From: a bacterium
GTDB taxonomy: Bacteria > Vulcanimicrobiota > Vulcanimicrobiia > Vulcanimicrobiales > SCRA01
DNA: 64,000 nucleotides
Reading direction: 5' to 3'
Assembly (NCBI GenBank): GCA_004298675.1
Contig: SCRI01000063.1
Span: 18,540 to 82,539 of the forward strand
Part shown: piece after piece, positions 26,434-36,385 of the stretch
Layout: every line of letters begins with the position of its first letter
Numbering within the stretch: position 1 is the first letter of the stretch
Position numbers and translations under genes: made by a program
The notes under the pieces: generated by a model
Seen by the model: the letters and a program-made list of their open reading frames with translations, nothing else
Databases searched by the model: none
Told to the model about the DNA's origin: nothing

Positions 26434-27741
26434 ATGCCGCAGCGGGTGCTCATTCTCGGCGGCGGATTCGGCGGCATCAGCGTCGCTCGCACGCTCGAGC
26501 GGCTGCGCGAGCCCCTGGACGTCACGCTCGTCAGTCGTGACAACTACGGACTCTTTACCCCGATGCTTCCCGAGGTCTCCACCGGCGGGATCGAGACGCG
26601 TCATATCGTGCAGCCGATCCGCGCGGAGCTGCGTAAGACGCGCTTCGTCTTGGGCGAGATCGAGAGCGTCGATTTGGCACGCAAGTGCGTGCGAGTGCAC
26701 CATCCGCTGCTGGGGGTACCCTCGGAACTCTGCTACGATCACCTGGTGCTCGCGCTGGGGGCCGTCGCCACCACGTTCGGGTTACCGGGCGTCGAGGAAC
26801 GCGCGCTGCAGCTGAAGACGCTCGACGACGGTATCCGGCTGCGCAACGAGCTGATCCGCATGTTCGAATTGGCGGAGGTTGCCGCGGGCGAGAACGAGCG
26901 ACGGCGGCTGCTCTGTTTCACGATCGTGGGGGGTGGCTTCACCGGCGTCGAGGCCGCCGGGGAGGTTCAGGAGTTCGTCGATTCGGTGGCGTCGTTCTAT
27001 CCCGGCTTACGCCCGAGTTGGGTACGCGTCATCCTGCTCGAGGGCGGTCCGCGTTTGCTGCCGGAGTTGCCCGATTCCTTCGGCATCTCGGCGCGCGCAA
27101 TGCTGCAGCATCGTGGCGTCGAGGTCGTGACGGGGGATCAGGTAGCGCGCGCCGACGCCTCTGGGATCCTGCTGAAGTCTGGGCGGCACATCGATTGCCA
27201 GCTCATCGTCTGGAGCGCGGGTTCGCGCCCCACGCCGCAGGTGCGCGATCTTCCCGTCGAGCACGCGCGTAACGGTGCCGTCGTGGTCGAAGCGGACCTC
27301 TCGGTTTCCAGTCATCCGGGTGTTTGGGCGCTGGGTGACTGCGCGCAGGTTCCCAAGCCCGACGGGGGCTGGTATCCGCCCACGGCGCAGCATGCCATCC
27401 GCCAGGCGCCGTTGCTGGCCCGCAACATCGTCGCTACCGTGCACGGCCGCCCCACCAAGGCGTTCGTTTATACCTCGCTCGGCATGATGGCCTCGCTCGG
27501 GCACCGTCAGGGCGTGGCGGAGATCATGCGCGGGCGCATGCTCACGGGATTTCCGGCTTGGTTCCTCTGGCGAACGTACTACCTGCTGCAGTTGCCGGGC
27601 CTCGACCGCAAGGTGCGCGTGGCGTTGGACTGGACGCTGAATCTGCTCTTCCGCCGCGACATCGCGCGGCTGCGTATCTCCGGTGAGCTCTCGCCCGATA
27701 GGGAGCAGGCCGTGGCGAAGGAGAAGCCCTTGCCGACATAA
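26434..27741 (+). CDS. ndh: Type II NADH dehydrogenase (NDH-2)
   Basis: A 435-aa flavoprotein that would pass electrons from NADH to quinone without proton pumping. The N-terminal FAD-binding Rossmann motif is VLILGGGFGGISVA; the NAD-binding motif IVGGGFTGVEAAGEV lies at about residues 165-180; the FAD-proximal WALGDCA motif is at about 300. The C-terminus (GFPAWFLWRTYYLLQLPG and on) is an amphipathic membrane-binding stretch typical of NDH-2. The start is supported by GAGGGGAGC upstream. Divergent from the GT87-like gene, 18 nt before the next enzyme gene. Confidence 0.9.
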   Translation: MPQRVLILGGGFGGISVARTLERLREPLDVTLVSRDNYGLFTPMLPEVSTGGIETRHIVQPIRAELRKTRFVLGEIESVDLARKCVRVHHPLLGVPSELCYDHLVLALGAVATTFGLPGVEERALQLKTLDDGIRLRNELIRMFELAEVAAGENERRRLLCFTIVGGGFTGVEAAGEVQEFVDSVASFYPGLRPSWVRVILLEGGPRLLPELPDSFGISARAMLQHRGVEVVTGDQVARADASGILLKSGRHIDCQLIVWSAGSRPTPQVRDLPVEHARNGAVVVEADLSVSSHPGVWALGDCAQVPKPDGGWYPPTAQHAIRQAPLLARNIVATVHGRPTKAFVYTSLGMMASLGHRQGVAEIMRGRMLTGFPAWFLWRTYYLLQLPGLDRKVRVALDWTLNLLFRRDIARLRISGELSPDREQAVAKEKPLPT

Positions 27742-27759
27742 CCATGACAGGGGGGCGCC

Positions 27760-29163
27760 ATGGAGTTTCGTGAACCGGTCGATCAACTGATCCACGACCC
27801 GCGCGAGTTCACGAGGGGCGTGCGTTTCCCCGATCCGGGCGACTTGCGCATCTACGACGATACCCTGCGCGACGGCGAGCAGATGCCGGGTGTCTGCTAC
27901 ACGCCGGAACAGAAGTTGGAGATCGCGCAACGCCTCTCGGACATCGGCGTGCACATCATGGACGTGGGTTTTCCCGCCGCGTCGGTGGGCGATCAACGCA
28001 CGCTGCAGCTCGTGGCGCAAGCCAAGCGTCGCGGCGACCTGCGTGACGATCTCGAGCTGGTCGTGATGTGCCGCAGCAACCGTAAGGACATCGACGTCAC
28101 CATCGCCGCGCTCGACGCGGTCGACGTGGCGGCGCGCGACGTGACGTTCTTCGTCTTCACCAGCGGCAGCGATCTGCATCTCAAATACAAGATCGGTAAG
28201 ACGCTCCTGGCGCATGCGGGCCGGCCCGAGTCCGACTGGCTGGATCTACCCGTCTCATGGTATCGCGAAGAGAATCTCAAGCTGCAGTGCGACGCCATCC
28301 GCCACGCGCGCGCCAAAGGCGTGGAGCGGGTGGAGTTCGGCGGCGAGGACGGCAGCCGCGGCGATGTCGACTACTTCATCGAGCTCTTCAAACGCGGTTT
28401 GGAGGCCGGTGCGGTACGCCCGGCCTGGCCCGATACGGTGGGCACCCTGACGCCGGAGGCGACGCGCTGGTATTGTTCGCGGATCGTGGAGGCCATGGGC
28501 CCCGGGGTCACGCTGCTCAACCACTTTCACAACGACTACGGTCTGGCCGCCATCAACTGCATCACGTCGTTGGCCTGCGGCTTCAAGGCATTCACGGTGA
28601 CCGCCAACGGCTACGGCGAGCGCGCCGGCAACGTGCCGCTACACCAGGTGATGACGGCGCTGCGTGTCTTGTATGGCGTGGAGATCCCGGGCTTCAAGTA
28701 CGAGCAGCTGCGCGAGTTGGCGCGCTTCATGGAGGAGATGAGCGGCGTGCCGATGCAGTCGCACGAGCCCATCGTCGGCGCGAACGTTTTTACGCACGAG
28801 AGCGGGATCCACACGCAGGGCATGCTGATCGATCGCCGCATCTACGAAGCGGTGCCCGCGGCGCTCGTGGGCGCGGAGATGGCCTTCGTCTACGGGAAAC
28901 ACTCCGGTACGGCTTTGGTGGAGCACGCGCTGCGCAAGCACGAGACGCGCCTGGCGCAGGCCGGCGTCTCGTGCAGCCACGCCTTGGCGGTGCGCGTGAC
29001 CGAAGAGATCAAGCGCTTACGCGAGGAGCGCGCCCAGCGGCGCGAGGCCGCCGCGCTGGTGCGGGAGCATCGCGCTGCGCTAGCGGGCTTGGGCGTAAGC
29101 GAGGAGGAGGTCGTGGAGATCGCCAGGGCCATCGGACGCCCCGCGCATGCAGGCGGTGCGTGA
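27760..29163 (+). CDS. 2-isopropylmalate/homocitrate synthase-family enzyme without LeuA regulatory domain
   Basis: A 467-aa acyl-CoA:2-oxoacid Claisen condensation enzyme. The TIM barrel shows DDTLRDGEQMPG near the start and the divalent-metal motif NHFHNDYGLA; downstream are the subdomain signatures ANVFTHESGIHTQGML and VYGKHSGTALV. After these there is only a short helical tail, not the roughly 130-residue LeuA leucine-binding domain, so leucine feedback control is unlikely. The N-terminal 30 residues are an extension. Isopropylmalate, homocitrate or another condensation cannot be separated by eye. AGGGGGG precedes the ATG. Confidence 0.85.
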   Translation: MEFREPVDQLIHDPREFTRGVRFPDPGDLRIYDDTLRDGEQMPGVCYTPEQKLEIAQRLSDIGVHIMDVGFPAASVGDQRTLQLVAQAKRRGDLRDDLELVVMCRSNRKDIDVTIAALDAVDVAARDVTFFVFTSGSDLHLKYKIGKTLLAHAGRPESDWLDLPVSWYREENLKLQCDAIRHARAKGVERVEFGGEDGSRGDVDYFIELFKRGLEAGAVRPAWPDTVGTLTPEATRWYCSRIVEAMGPGVTLLNHFHNDYGLAAINCITSLACGFKAFTVTANGYGERAGNVPLHQVMTALRVLYGVEIPGFKYEQLRELARFMEEMSGVPMQSHEPIVGANVFTHESGIHTQGMLIDRRIYEAVPAALVGAEMAFVYGKHSGTALVEHALRKHETRLAQAGVSCSHALAVRVTEEIKRLREERAQRREAAALVREHRAALAGLGVSEEEVVEIARAIGRPAHAGGA

Positions 29164-29218
29164 GCGCCGCGATCCGTCTCCCATCGCGCTCCCAGGAAGC
29201 GCTGCTACACTGAACGTT

Positions 29219-30478
29219 ATGCGCTTTGCCTCTCGCGCCGCCGCCGCGGTTGCGGTGCTTGGACTACTCTCGTCGTGCGGCCACAAGGCCGCCGAGCGCG
29301 CGGCACCGCCCCCGCCGCACGTGCAGGTGGCGACGGCGACGGAACGCGCGATCACGCCGGCTACCGATCTCAGCGGGCTGGTGGCACCCTATCAGAGCGT
29401 CGGACTCTCCAGTAACCTGGCGGAGCCGGCTCTGGAGGTACGCGTGCAGGAGGGCGATCGGGTGCGCCGCGGCCAAGTGCTCGCCATCCTCTCCACGGCG
29501 GACTTGCGCGCCAATCTCGAGGCCGCCGAGCGCAACGCCGCGGCTGCCGATGCCAAGACCGTTCAGACGGATTACCAGGCGCGTCTGGCGATTGCCCAGG
29601 GTGACAACGGCGTGACGTCGGCGCGCTCGGCGCTCTCGCAGGCGGCGCAGACGCTGGTGTTGGCGCAAGACACGCTGCGCCGCGACCGGGAGCTGCTCGC
29701 TCAAGGCTACGTCGCGTCGCTGGAAGTACAGCAGCAGCAGACGCAGGTGGATAACGACCGGCAGGCCGTGGCCGCGGCCACGGCCGCGCTGCAGTCGGCA
29801 GTCGCCAATGCGCAAGCCAACGGCACGCCCCAGCAGGGCCTGCAGGCTGCCGGCGTTGCTGCGGCACGTGCAGCGGCTGCGCAGGCGCGCGCGCAGGCCG
29901 ATCAGATCCGCGTCCAGATCTCCAAGGCCACGATCGTCGCGCCGGTCGACGGCGTGGTTGTGAACCGCAATCTCAACGCCGGCGAGTATCCGGGAAACCG
30001 TCAGGTCTTCACGATCCAGGAGATCGATCGCGTCTACGCGACGCTCTCCGCCTTCGCGGCTCAGGTCGTCGATCTGCGCCAGGGCGCCCCGGTGGCGGTT
30101 ACCTCCAACTCGCTGCCCGGTCAGAGCTTCCCCGGGCGCGTCGTCGCGTTACTCTCTCCGACTTCTCCCAGCGGTACGGGCTTCGTGGTGAAGGTGGACG
30201 TCGCCAACGCAGGCGTACGCCTGAGGCCGGGCATGGCCGTGCTCGGCCATGTCGATCGCCCCACCGTGCGCGGTATCGCCATCCCGGCGGCCGCTTTCCT
30301 CGACGATAACGACGACGCGGTGATGGTGGTCAGCGGCGAGGCCGCGCACAGCGTCCACGTGAGTCTGGTGGCCAGCGACGGGAAGCAGGCGGTGGTGCGC
30401 GGCCTCGCGCCGGATAGCCGGGTGGTCGTCGACGGCGGGCTCGGGCTCAGTGACGGTGAGAAGGTCGTCTATCGCTGA
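29219..30478 (+). CDS. RND efflux periplasmic adaptor lipoprotein
   Basis: A 419-aa adaptor. ATG 29219 gives a proper lipoprotein signal (MRFASRAAAAVAVLGLLSSC); the open frame upstream overlaps the preceding gene. Lipoyl halves (LEVRVQEGDRVRRGQVLAIL and KATIVAPVDGVVVNRNLNAG) flank an Ala/Gln helical hairpin; beta-barrel segments such as YATLSAFAAQVVDLRQGAPV follow. It overlaps the RND transporter gene by one base (TGATG), so the two are co-expressed as adaptor and pump. Confidence 0.93.
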   Translation: MRFASRAAAAVAVLGLLSSCGHKAAERAAPPPPHVQVATATERAITPATDLSGLVAPYQSVGLSSNLAEPALEVRVQEGDRVRRGQVLAILSTADLRANLEAAERNAAAADAKTVQTDYQARLAIAQGDNGVTSARSALSQAAQTLVLAQDTLRRDRELLAQGYVASLEVQQQQTQVDNDRQAVAAATAALQSAVANAQANGTPQQGLQAAGVAAARAAAAQARAQADQIRVQISKATIVAPVDGVVVNRNLNAGEYPGNRQVFTIQEIDRVYATLSAFAAQVVDLRQGAPVAVTSNSLPGQSFPGRVVALLSPTSPSGTGFVVKVDVANAGVRLRPGMAVLGHVDRPTVRGIAIPAAAFLDDNDDAVMVVSGEAAHSVHVSLVASDGKQAVVRGLAPDSRVVVDGGLGLSDGEKVVYR

Positions 30479-33400
30479 TGTGGCTGACCCGGCTCTTCAT
30501 CCAACGCCCGGCCTTGGTCTTCGTCATGCTCGCGTTCGTGACGATCGCAGGCTTGATCTCCTACAAGACGCTGGTCCAGCAGCAGACGCCGAACGTCGAC
30601 CTGCCGACCGTGACCATCACCGTCAACTACCCGGGGGCCTCGCCGACGGAGATGCGCGACAACATCGTGCGTCCGATCGAGGATCAGTTGGCCGGTGCCC
30701 CGGACCTCAACATCATCAATTCGACCGTTCAGCTCGGTCGCGCGAACATCTCGGCGATCTTCAACCTGGGCGCCAGCTCCATCATCTCGCTGCAGGAAGT
30801 CGAGCGGCGGCTTCAAGCGGCGCAGTCGCGGTTACCCAACGACCTGACGACGCCGACCGTCCAGACCTTCAACCCCAGTGAGCCGACCGTCGTCTTTCTC
30901 GGCGTTACCGCCAAGAGCTATTCAAAGGCCGGCCTCTCGCAGCTGATTAAAAACAGCATCATTCCCGCCGTCGAGCAGGCCCCCGGCGTCGCCAACGTCA
31001 ACGCCTACGGAACCGTCACGCCGGCGATCGAGGTGACCGTCAATCCGGTCTCGCTCGTAGCCAACGGCTTGACGCTCAACGACGTGGTCTCCGCGATCGC
31101 CAGCAACAACCAGCGCCTGCCGGGCGGCATCGTCTACCAGCCTGCACGCGAGACCACCGTCGACATCCGCGGAGACGTGCAGACGCCGCAGCAGGTTGCG
31201 AACTTGCCGCTGCAAGGCGCCCCCGGTGCCGCGAGCGCGGGTTCGCCCGCCAGTGCTGTTGGGGCGCTCAATCCTTGGAGCCTGGCCCCCGGCGTGCTGC
31301 GGATCGGCGACGTCGCCGCCGTGAGCGACGGCTTCGAGACACAGCGCGTCTACTCGTACGTCAACGGCAAGACCGAGATGTACCTCGCGGTGCAGAAGGC
31401 TACTGAAGCCAATGAAGTCGACACCGCCAGGAACGTCGTCAAGGCGATCCCGCGGCTGGAGGCGCAGTTCCCCGGCGTTCACTTCGCCGTCATCCACCTG
31501 ACGGCAAAGTACACCGAGCAGCAGATCGACGCCGTGTTCCGCACGCTGCTGGAAGGCATCGTGCTCACCAGCATCGTGCTGATGTTCTTCCTTGGATCGT
31601 GGCGCTCGGCGGTCGTCGTGCTGATCGCCATTCCCACCTCGCTGCTGATCACGCTGACGGTGATGAAGCTGGCGAACTTCACGGTGGACACGGTGTCGCT
31701 GCTGGCGATGACGCTCGTCATCGGCATCTTGGTCGATGATTCGATCGTCGTCTTGGAGAACATCGAGCGCCACCACAAGGAAGGCGATCCGCCGCTGCAT
31801 GCGGCCGTGAACGGACGCTCGGAGATCGGCCTCGCGGCGATCGTCATCACGCTGGTCGACGTCGTGGTGTTCTTGCCGATCGCGTTTCTCCCAGGCGTCG
31901 TCGGTAAGTTTCTCGTGGAGTTCGGCTTGGTCGTCGTGGTGGCGACGCTGACCTCGCTATGGACGTCGTTCACCGTGACGCCCACGCTGGCTGGACGCTG
32001 GTCGCTGCTCAGCAAGTGGAGGCCGTGGGCGCTCATCGGCGCCTTCGAGCGCGCCTTTCAGCGCTCGCGCCGGTGGTACGCCCAGAGACTGCTTCCCGCC
32101 GGCTTGAAGCATCCGTGGTTCGTTGTCGGGATCTCCGTCGTCTCGCTGGTGTTTGCTCTCGCGCTGGTTCCGCTGGGTGTCGTGGGTTTCGAGTTCATCC
32201 CGACGCAGGATCGCGGGGAGCTCTTCGTGCAGGTGACCTATCCCACCGGAACGCCGCTCGAGAAGACCGATGCCGCCATCCGGCGCATGGGCGCGCTCGT
32301 GAACACGATTCCCGACGTCGACGTTGCCACCGAGACGGCGGGGGCCTACTCCTCGCCGTTCGGCGGTTTCATTCAACAGGGAGCAGTGGGCCAGATCCAC
32401 GTCTTCCTCAACGATCAGCGCAAACACGGCACCGCCTACTGGGTGCGGTGGCTGCGTGAGCGGGCGCCGCAGCAGGCCCAAGGCGCCGAGGTGGTGGTCA
32501 TCCCTGCCGGTACCTCGGGCGGCGGCAACGCGCAGCCGTTGGATTATCTCGTGACCAGCTTGGAAGGCGACCCAGCGCCATACGCCGCCAAGGTGGAGCG
32601 GGCGCTGAAGGAGACGCCCGGTTCGGCGAACGTGACGAGCTCGGCCGAGACGCTCTCGCCGCAGGTGGAGGTGGTCTTCGACCGCCGCGCCGCTCAGGCG
32701 CTCGGCGTCAACATCGGCGCGGCATCGCAGGCCATCCGTGCCGCCTTCGGAGGCGCGCTGGCGACGCAGTTCGAGTCGCCTTCCGGCTTGAAGGACGTGC
32801 AAGTCATCTATCCCGTCGCCAACCAGACGAGCTTGAAAGAAGTGCTGGCGATTCCCTTCCGCACGGTCAGCGGCACGCTCATCCACGTCGGCGATGTGGC
32901 GCAGTTACGCTGGGCTCCGGCGCCGCCGGTGATCACGCGCGTGAACCGCGAGTCGGTGATCCACGTGACCGGTAACGTCGCTCCGGGCGTCGCGCAATCC
33001 AACGTCGAGCAGGCCTTCCGGCGGCGGCTGGCTGCGTTGGGTCTGCCGGCGTACGTGTCGGTGCGTGCCAATCCCAACGGTAATCAGCAGAACACCAAAG
33101 ACACCGTGGTGGGTTTGAGCGCCGCGCTCGTGCTCTCGTTCGCACTGGTTTACCTCTTGATGACGGCGCTCTACAACGGCTACCTGACGCCGTTCATCAT
33201 CATGTTCTCCGTGCCGGTGGCCACCGTCGGCGCACTTGGAGCGCTGGCCCTGGCGCGCCAGACGCTCAATTTGTTCTCGCTCATCGGTACGATCATGCTG
33301 GTGGGACTGGTGACGAAGAACGGCATTCTGCTGGTCGATTACGCCAATACGCTGCGCGAGCGCGGCTACGAGAAGCTCGCGGCGATCATGGAGAGCGCAC

Positions 33401-33687
33401 GCGTCCGCTTTCGCCCGATCGTCATGACCACCGTCTCGATGATCGCGGGCATGGCGCCGCTGGCGCTAGGACTCGTTCCGGGCATGGAGACGCGTCAGGG
33501 CTTGGGCATCGTGATCATCGGGGGCTTGGCTAGCTCGCTCTTGCTGACGCTGGTTTTGGTGCCGGTTGTCTTCGTCTGGCTCGCACCGCAGCATTACGAT
33601 TCAGGCCGTGGGCTCGAGGTTGAGGAGCGTCTGCGCGGTCTGGAGAGCGAGCGCGGCGGTGCGCGCACGCCGCTGCCGGTGGAGTAG
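30478..33687 (+). CDS. RND-family multidrug efflux transporter (AcrB/MexB-type)
   Basis: A 1069-aa proton-driven inner-membrane pump. TM1 starts at LTRLFIQRPALVFVMLAF. The proton-relay aspartates are in TM4 (GILVDDSIVVLENIERHHKE) and the TM10 lysine is in GLVTKNGILLVDYANT; these are the AcrB D407/D408 and K940 equivalents. Two large periplasmic loops are present. Near residues 240-270 the first loop holds an A/G/S/P-rich insertion (around PGAASAGSPASAVGALNPWS) that I do not associate with AcrB. No TolC gene follows; the exit duct is presumably the TolC-like protein encoded at 18.5 kb or elsewhere. Confidence 0.95.
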   Translation: MWLTRLFIQRPALVFVMLAFVTIAGLISYKTLVQQQTPNVDLPTVTITVNYPGASPTEMRDNIVRPIEDQLAGAPDLNIINSTVQLGRANISAIFNLGASSIISLQEVERRLQAAQSRLPNDLTTPTVQTFNPSEPTVVFLGVTAKSYSKAGLSQLIKNSIIPAVEQAPGVANVNAYGTVTPAIEVTVNPVSLVANGLTLNDVVSAIASNNQRLPGGIVYQPARETTVDIRGDVQTPQQVANLPLQGAPGAASAGSPASAVGALNPWSLAPGVLRIGDVAAVSDGFETQRVYSYVNGKTEMYLAVQKATEANEVDTARNVVKAIPRLEAQFPGVHFAVIHLTAKYTEQQIDAVFRTLLEGIVLTSIVLMFFLGSWRSAVVVLIAIPTSLLITLTVMKLANFTVDTVSLLAMTLVIGILVDDSIVVLENIERHHKEGDPPLHAAVNGRSEIGLAAIVITLVDVVVFLPIAFLPGVVGKFLVEFGLVVVVATLTSLWTSFTVTPTLAGRWSLLSKWRPWALIGAFERAFQRSRRWYAQRLLPAGLKHPWFVVGISVVSLVFALALVPLGVVGFEFIPTQDRGELFVQVTYPTGTPLEKTDAAIRRMGALVNTIPDVDVATETAGAYSSPFGGFIQQGAVGQIHVFLNDQRKHGTAYWVRWLRERAPQQAQGAEVVVIPAGTSGGGNAQPLDYLVTSLEGDPAPYAAKVERALKETPGSANVTSSAETLSPQVEVVFDRRAAQALGVNIGAASQAIRAAFGGALATQFESPSGLKDVQVIYPVANQTSLKEVLAIPFRTVSGTLIHVGDVAQLRWAPAPPVITRVNRESVIHVTGNVAPGVAQSNVEQAFRRRLAALGLPAYVSVRANPNGNQQNTKDTVVGLSAALVLSFALVYLLMTALYNGYLTPFIIMFSVPVATVGALGALALARQTLNLFSLIGTIMLVGLVTKNGILLVDYANTLRERGYEKLAAIMESARVRFRPIVMTTVSMIAGMAPLALGLVPGMETRQGLGIVIIGGLASSLLLTLVLVPVVFVWLAPQHYDSGRGLEVEERLRGLESERGGARTPLPVE

Positions 33688-33692
33688 CGCCG

Positions 33693-34508
33693 TCAGCGCG
33701 TGGCGCCGCGATAACTGCCCAGGAGGCGCCCGGAGCCGTTGTCTCCCAGTGCGGCAAGTGCCGCCTCGACGCGCTCCGCGTCCGCGTCGACCTCGAGATA
33801 GAACGCGTAACGCCAGGGCTGCTCCGGGATCGGCCGCGAGAGCAGCATGCGCACGTTGATCCCCTGGCCGGCGAAGAGGCCGAGCGCGGCGTGGAGCGAG
33901 CCGGCGCGATTTGCCAGCTCCAAACGCAAGGTCGAGCGGTCGTGTTCCGTACCGGCAAGCTCGCGCGCCAGCGGCTCGCGCGCTCCCAAGAGAAAGCGCG
34001 TTGAATTACTGGGGTCGTCCTGGATATCCGCAAGCAGCAACGTCGCGCCGTACCGTTCGGCGGCCAAGGGCCCGGCGATGGCTGCATCCGCGTCGAGCGA
34101 GCCGTCCAAGAGCGCCCGTACCGCTCCGGCCGTGTCCAACGCCTGCCGGGTCTTCCAGCCGTGCGCCGCGATAGCGCGGCGGCACTGCTCCAGCGCGACG
34201 GGATGGGAGGCCACCGTCCGCACGCTCTCGATGCTCGTGCCCGGGGCCGCGATGAGGCATTGGCGTACGAGCACGACGGTCTCGCCGCACAGGCGCAGCG
34301 GTGAGTTGCCGACGAGATCGTACGAGCGCACGACCGCGCCGTAGATCGTGTTCTCTACCGGCAGCAGCACGGCGTCCGTCACTCCATCCACGGCGGCGGC
34401 CACGGCTTCGTCGAAGGTGGGATAGCCGCAACCTTCGGCGCCGGGCAGCAGACGCTGCACCGCCTCCTCGCTGAAGGCCCCCGGTTCCCCCTGATAGGCT
34501 ACTCGCAT
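33693..34508 (-). CDS. pheA: Prephenate dehydratase
   Basis: A 271-aa monofunctional enzyme converting prephenate to phenylpyruvate in phenylalanine synthesis. The N-terminal catalytic domain opens VAYQGEPGAFSEEA and includes the catalytic SNSTRF motif near residue 170; the C-terminal ACT domain (ANRAGSLHAALGLFAGQGIN, then SRPIP) provides phenylalanine feedback binding. There is no chorismate mutase domain. It converges with the RND gene, 5 nt between stops. It is last of three minus-strand genes with a TPR protein and 4-hydroxyphenylpyruvate dioxygenase. Confidence 0.95.
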   Translation of the reverse strand: MRVAYQGEPGAFSEEAVQRLLPGAEGCGYPTFDEAVAAAVDGVTDAVLLPVENTIYGAVVRSYDLVGNSPLRLCGETVVLVRQCLIAAPGTSIESVRTVASHPVALEQCRRAIAAHGWKTRQALDTAGAVRALLDGSLDADAAIAGPLAAERYGATLLLADIQDDPSNSTRFLLGAREPLARELAGTEHDRSTLRLELANRAGSLHAALGLFAGQGINVRMLLSRPIPEQPWRYAFYLEVDADAERVEAALAALGDNGSGRLLGSYRGATR

Positions 34509-34532
34509 CAGATCGTTTCCATGCGCGCCACG

Positions 34533-35162
34533 TCAGCGGGCCGGGGCGCCCAGGGTCTGCAGGGCGGCCCGGGCATCCTTGGCTTGCGGGCTTTCGGGCG
34601 CCGCCGCTAGTGCGCGCCGGTAAGCGGCGATGGCGCGGTCGCGCTGCCCCAAGGCCTGTGCCGCGGTAGCCTCGCCGTAGAGTGCCTCGGCGTTCGACGG
34701 CTGAAGGCGCGCAACGTGGGCAAAGCCCTCCTCGGCCTTGCCGTACATGCCGGCCTCGAGCTCGAGTCTGCCCAAGCCCATCAGCGCTTCAACGTCGTTG
34801 GGATTGCGTTCGAGTTGAGCACGATAGCGCGCCACCTCTTGCATCACGGGTCCGGGCGGATTGCCGGCATCGGCGACGGCAGCGGGGGCACCTTGCGCCG
34901 GCGCGCCCTGCATCGGTCCCGTGCCGCTCTGCTGCACCACCGTCTGCGGCAGCGGTGCGGCCTTGGTATCCGAGCCGCCCATGGCGGAGGTTGGGGCGTT
35001 GGCTTGCGAGAGCGCGTTGCGCCCGAAAGCCGAGCCCTCTTGCGCGCTGGAGATTTTGAAGAAATAGCCGAGCGAGCCCAAGAAGAGCGCACCCACGACG
35101 ATGAAGATCGGCAGCGCCAAGCGGGATGGGAGTCCCGAGGCGGTCCGTGGCGTTTGTTGCAT
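34533..35162 (-). CDS. Single-pass membrane protein with TPR domain
   Basis: A 209-aa protein. A transmembrane segment near the N-terminus (LALPIFIVVGALFLGSLGYF) is followed by a low-complexity S/G/P/Q-rich periplasmic linker and two to three TPR units (about residues 115-205), for example NPNDVEALMGLGRLELEAGM and NAEALYGEATAAQALGQRDR. The shape resembles NrfG/CcmH-type cytochrome assembly proteins or general TPR scaffolds. Good GGAG ribosome binding site 6 nt before the ATG. It lies between pheA and hppD, though a functional tie to aromatic metabolism is not evident. Confidence 0.82.
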   Translation of the reverse strand: MQQTPRTASGLPSRLALPIFIVVGALFLGSLGYFFKISSAQEGSAFGRNALSQANAPTSAMGGSDTKAAPLPQTVVQQSGTGPMQGAPAQGAPAAVADAGNPPGPVMQEVARYRAQLERNPNDVEALMGLGRLELEAGMYGKAEEGFAHVARLQPSNAEALYGEATAAQALGQRDRAIAAYRRALAAAPESPQAKDARAALQTLGAPAR

Positions 35163-35188
35163 GGATCTCCGGTTTCGAGTGCGGCGCG

Positions 35189-36307
35189 CTACAGCGTTCC
35201 GCGCCTGGCCTGCTCTTGTTCGATCGCGACGAAGAGCGCCTTGAAGTTACCTTTGCCGAACGAGAGGCTGCCCTTGCGCTGGATGATCTCAAAGAAGAGC
35301 GTCGGCCGGTCCTGCAGCGGTTTGGTGAAGAGTTGGAGCATGTAGCCGCGATCGTCGCGATCGACGAGGATGCGCAGCTCGCGCAGCACGCTCAGCGCTT
35401 CGTCGATCTTGCCGACGCGTTCCGACAACTGCTCGTAGTAGGCGTCGGGAGCCTCGAGGAACTCCACGCCGTTGGCGCGCAGCGCGCGAATCGTCGCGAC
35501 GATGTCGCTGGTATGGAGCGCTAAGTGCTGGACACCCGGGCCGCGATAGAAGTCGAGGTATTCCTCGATTTGTGACTTGCGCAGGCCACGGGCCGGTTCG
35601 TTGATGGGAAACTTCACCGCGTGGCGCGCGTCCGACATCACTTTGGACTTCAGGGCCGTGTATTCGGTGGAGATGTCCTTGTCGTCGAACGAGACCAGTT
35701 GCGTGAAGTTGAAGACGCGTGCGTAATACTCGGCCCAGGTATCCATCTCGTTCCAGCCGACGTTGCCCACGCAGTGGTCGATATGGTGCAGTGCCGGATG
35801 CTGCTGGGCGTTCGACGCGGTGCGCTGCGCGATGAAGCCGGGCAGGAACGGGCCGCGGTACGCGTTGCGCTCGACGAAGGTGTGGACCGTGTCGCCGTAG
35901 GTTGCGACCGAGGCCAGCACGGCACTCCCGAATTCGTCGTGCAGCGTCTGCGGCACGCGTACCGGCCGTGCGCCGCGCTCGACTGCCAGCGCGAAGGCCG
36001 CGCCAGCGTCGCCGACGGCGAGCGCGACGTCACGCACGCCGTCACCGTGGAGGTTGACGTGGCGCGCGATCTCGTGGTCCGGCTGGAGCGGGCTCGTGAT
36101 CACGAAGCGCAGGCGGTTCTGCTCCAGCACGTAAGAGACGCGGTCGCGTAAGCCGGTCTCGGGTCCCGCGTAGGCGATCTGGTCGAAGCCGAAGGCGGTG
36201 CGGTAGAAGTGAGCCGCTTGCTTGGCGTTACCGACGTAGAACTCGACGAAATCCCAATCTGGGCGATCGAGCGCCGACTGGTAGGCGGTGGCGGCCGTAC
36301 TTGTCAT
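35189..36307 (-). CDS. hppD: 4-hydroxyphenylpyruvate dioxygenase
   Basis: A 372-aa non-haem Fe(II) enzyme making homogentisate from 4-hydroxyphenylpyruvate (tyrosine degradation, or tocopherol/plastoquinone-type and pyomelanin pathways). Iron ligands are visible in order: His in [10 protein letters not shown], His in [13 protein letters not shown], Glu in [12 protein letters not shown]. The C-terminal helix [20 protein letters not shown] is typical. No homogentisate dioxygenase gene lies in the window, so the fate of the product is open. ATG 36307 has no clear Shine-Dalgarno; the N-terminal [20 protein letters not shown] block fixes the start region. Confidence 0.95.
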   Translation of the reverse strand: MTSTAATAYQSALDRPDWDFVEFYVGNAKQAAHFYRTAFGFDQIAYAGPETGLRDRVSYVLEQNRLRFVITSPLQPDHEIARHVNLHGDGVRDVALAVGDAGAAFALAVERGARPVRVPQTLHDEFGSAVLASVATYGDTVHTFVERNAYRGPFLPGFIAQRTASNAQQHPALHHIDHCVGNVGWNEMDTWAEYYARVFNFTQLVSFDDKDISTEYTALKSKVMSDARHAVKFPINEPARGLRKSQIEEYLDFYRGPGVQHLALHTSDIVATIRALRANGVEFLEAPDAYYEQLSERVGKIDEALSVLRELRILVDRDDRGYMLQLFTKPLQDRPTLFFEIIQRKGSLSFGKGNFKALFVAIEQEQARRGTL

Positions 36308-36385
36308 ACCGCTGAGCGTTCGGACACCGGAAGTGACGGTCCTGGGCAGGGCCGATCCGCGCTCGGCGGGAACGCTGCCGCGCCG

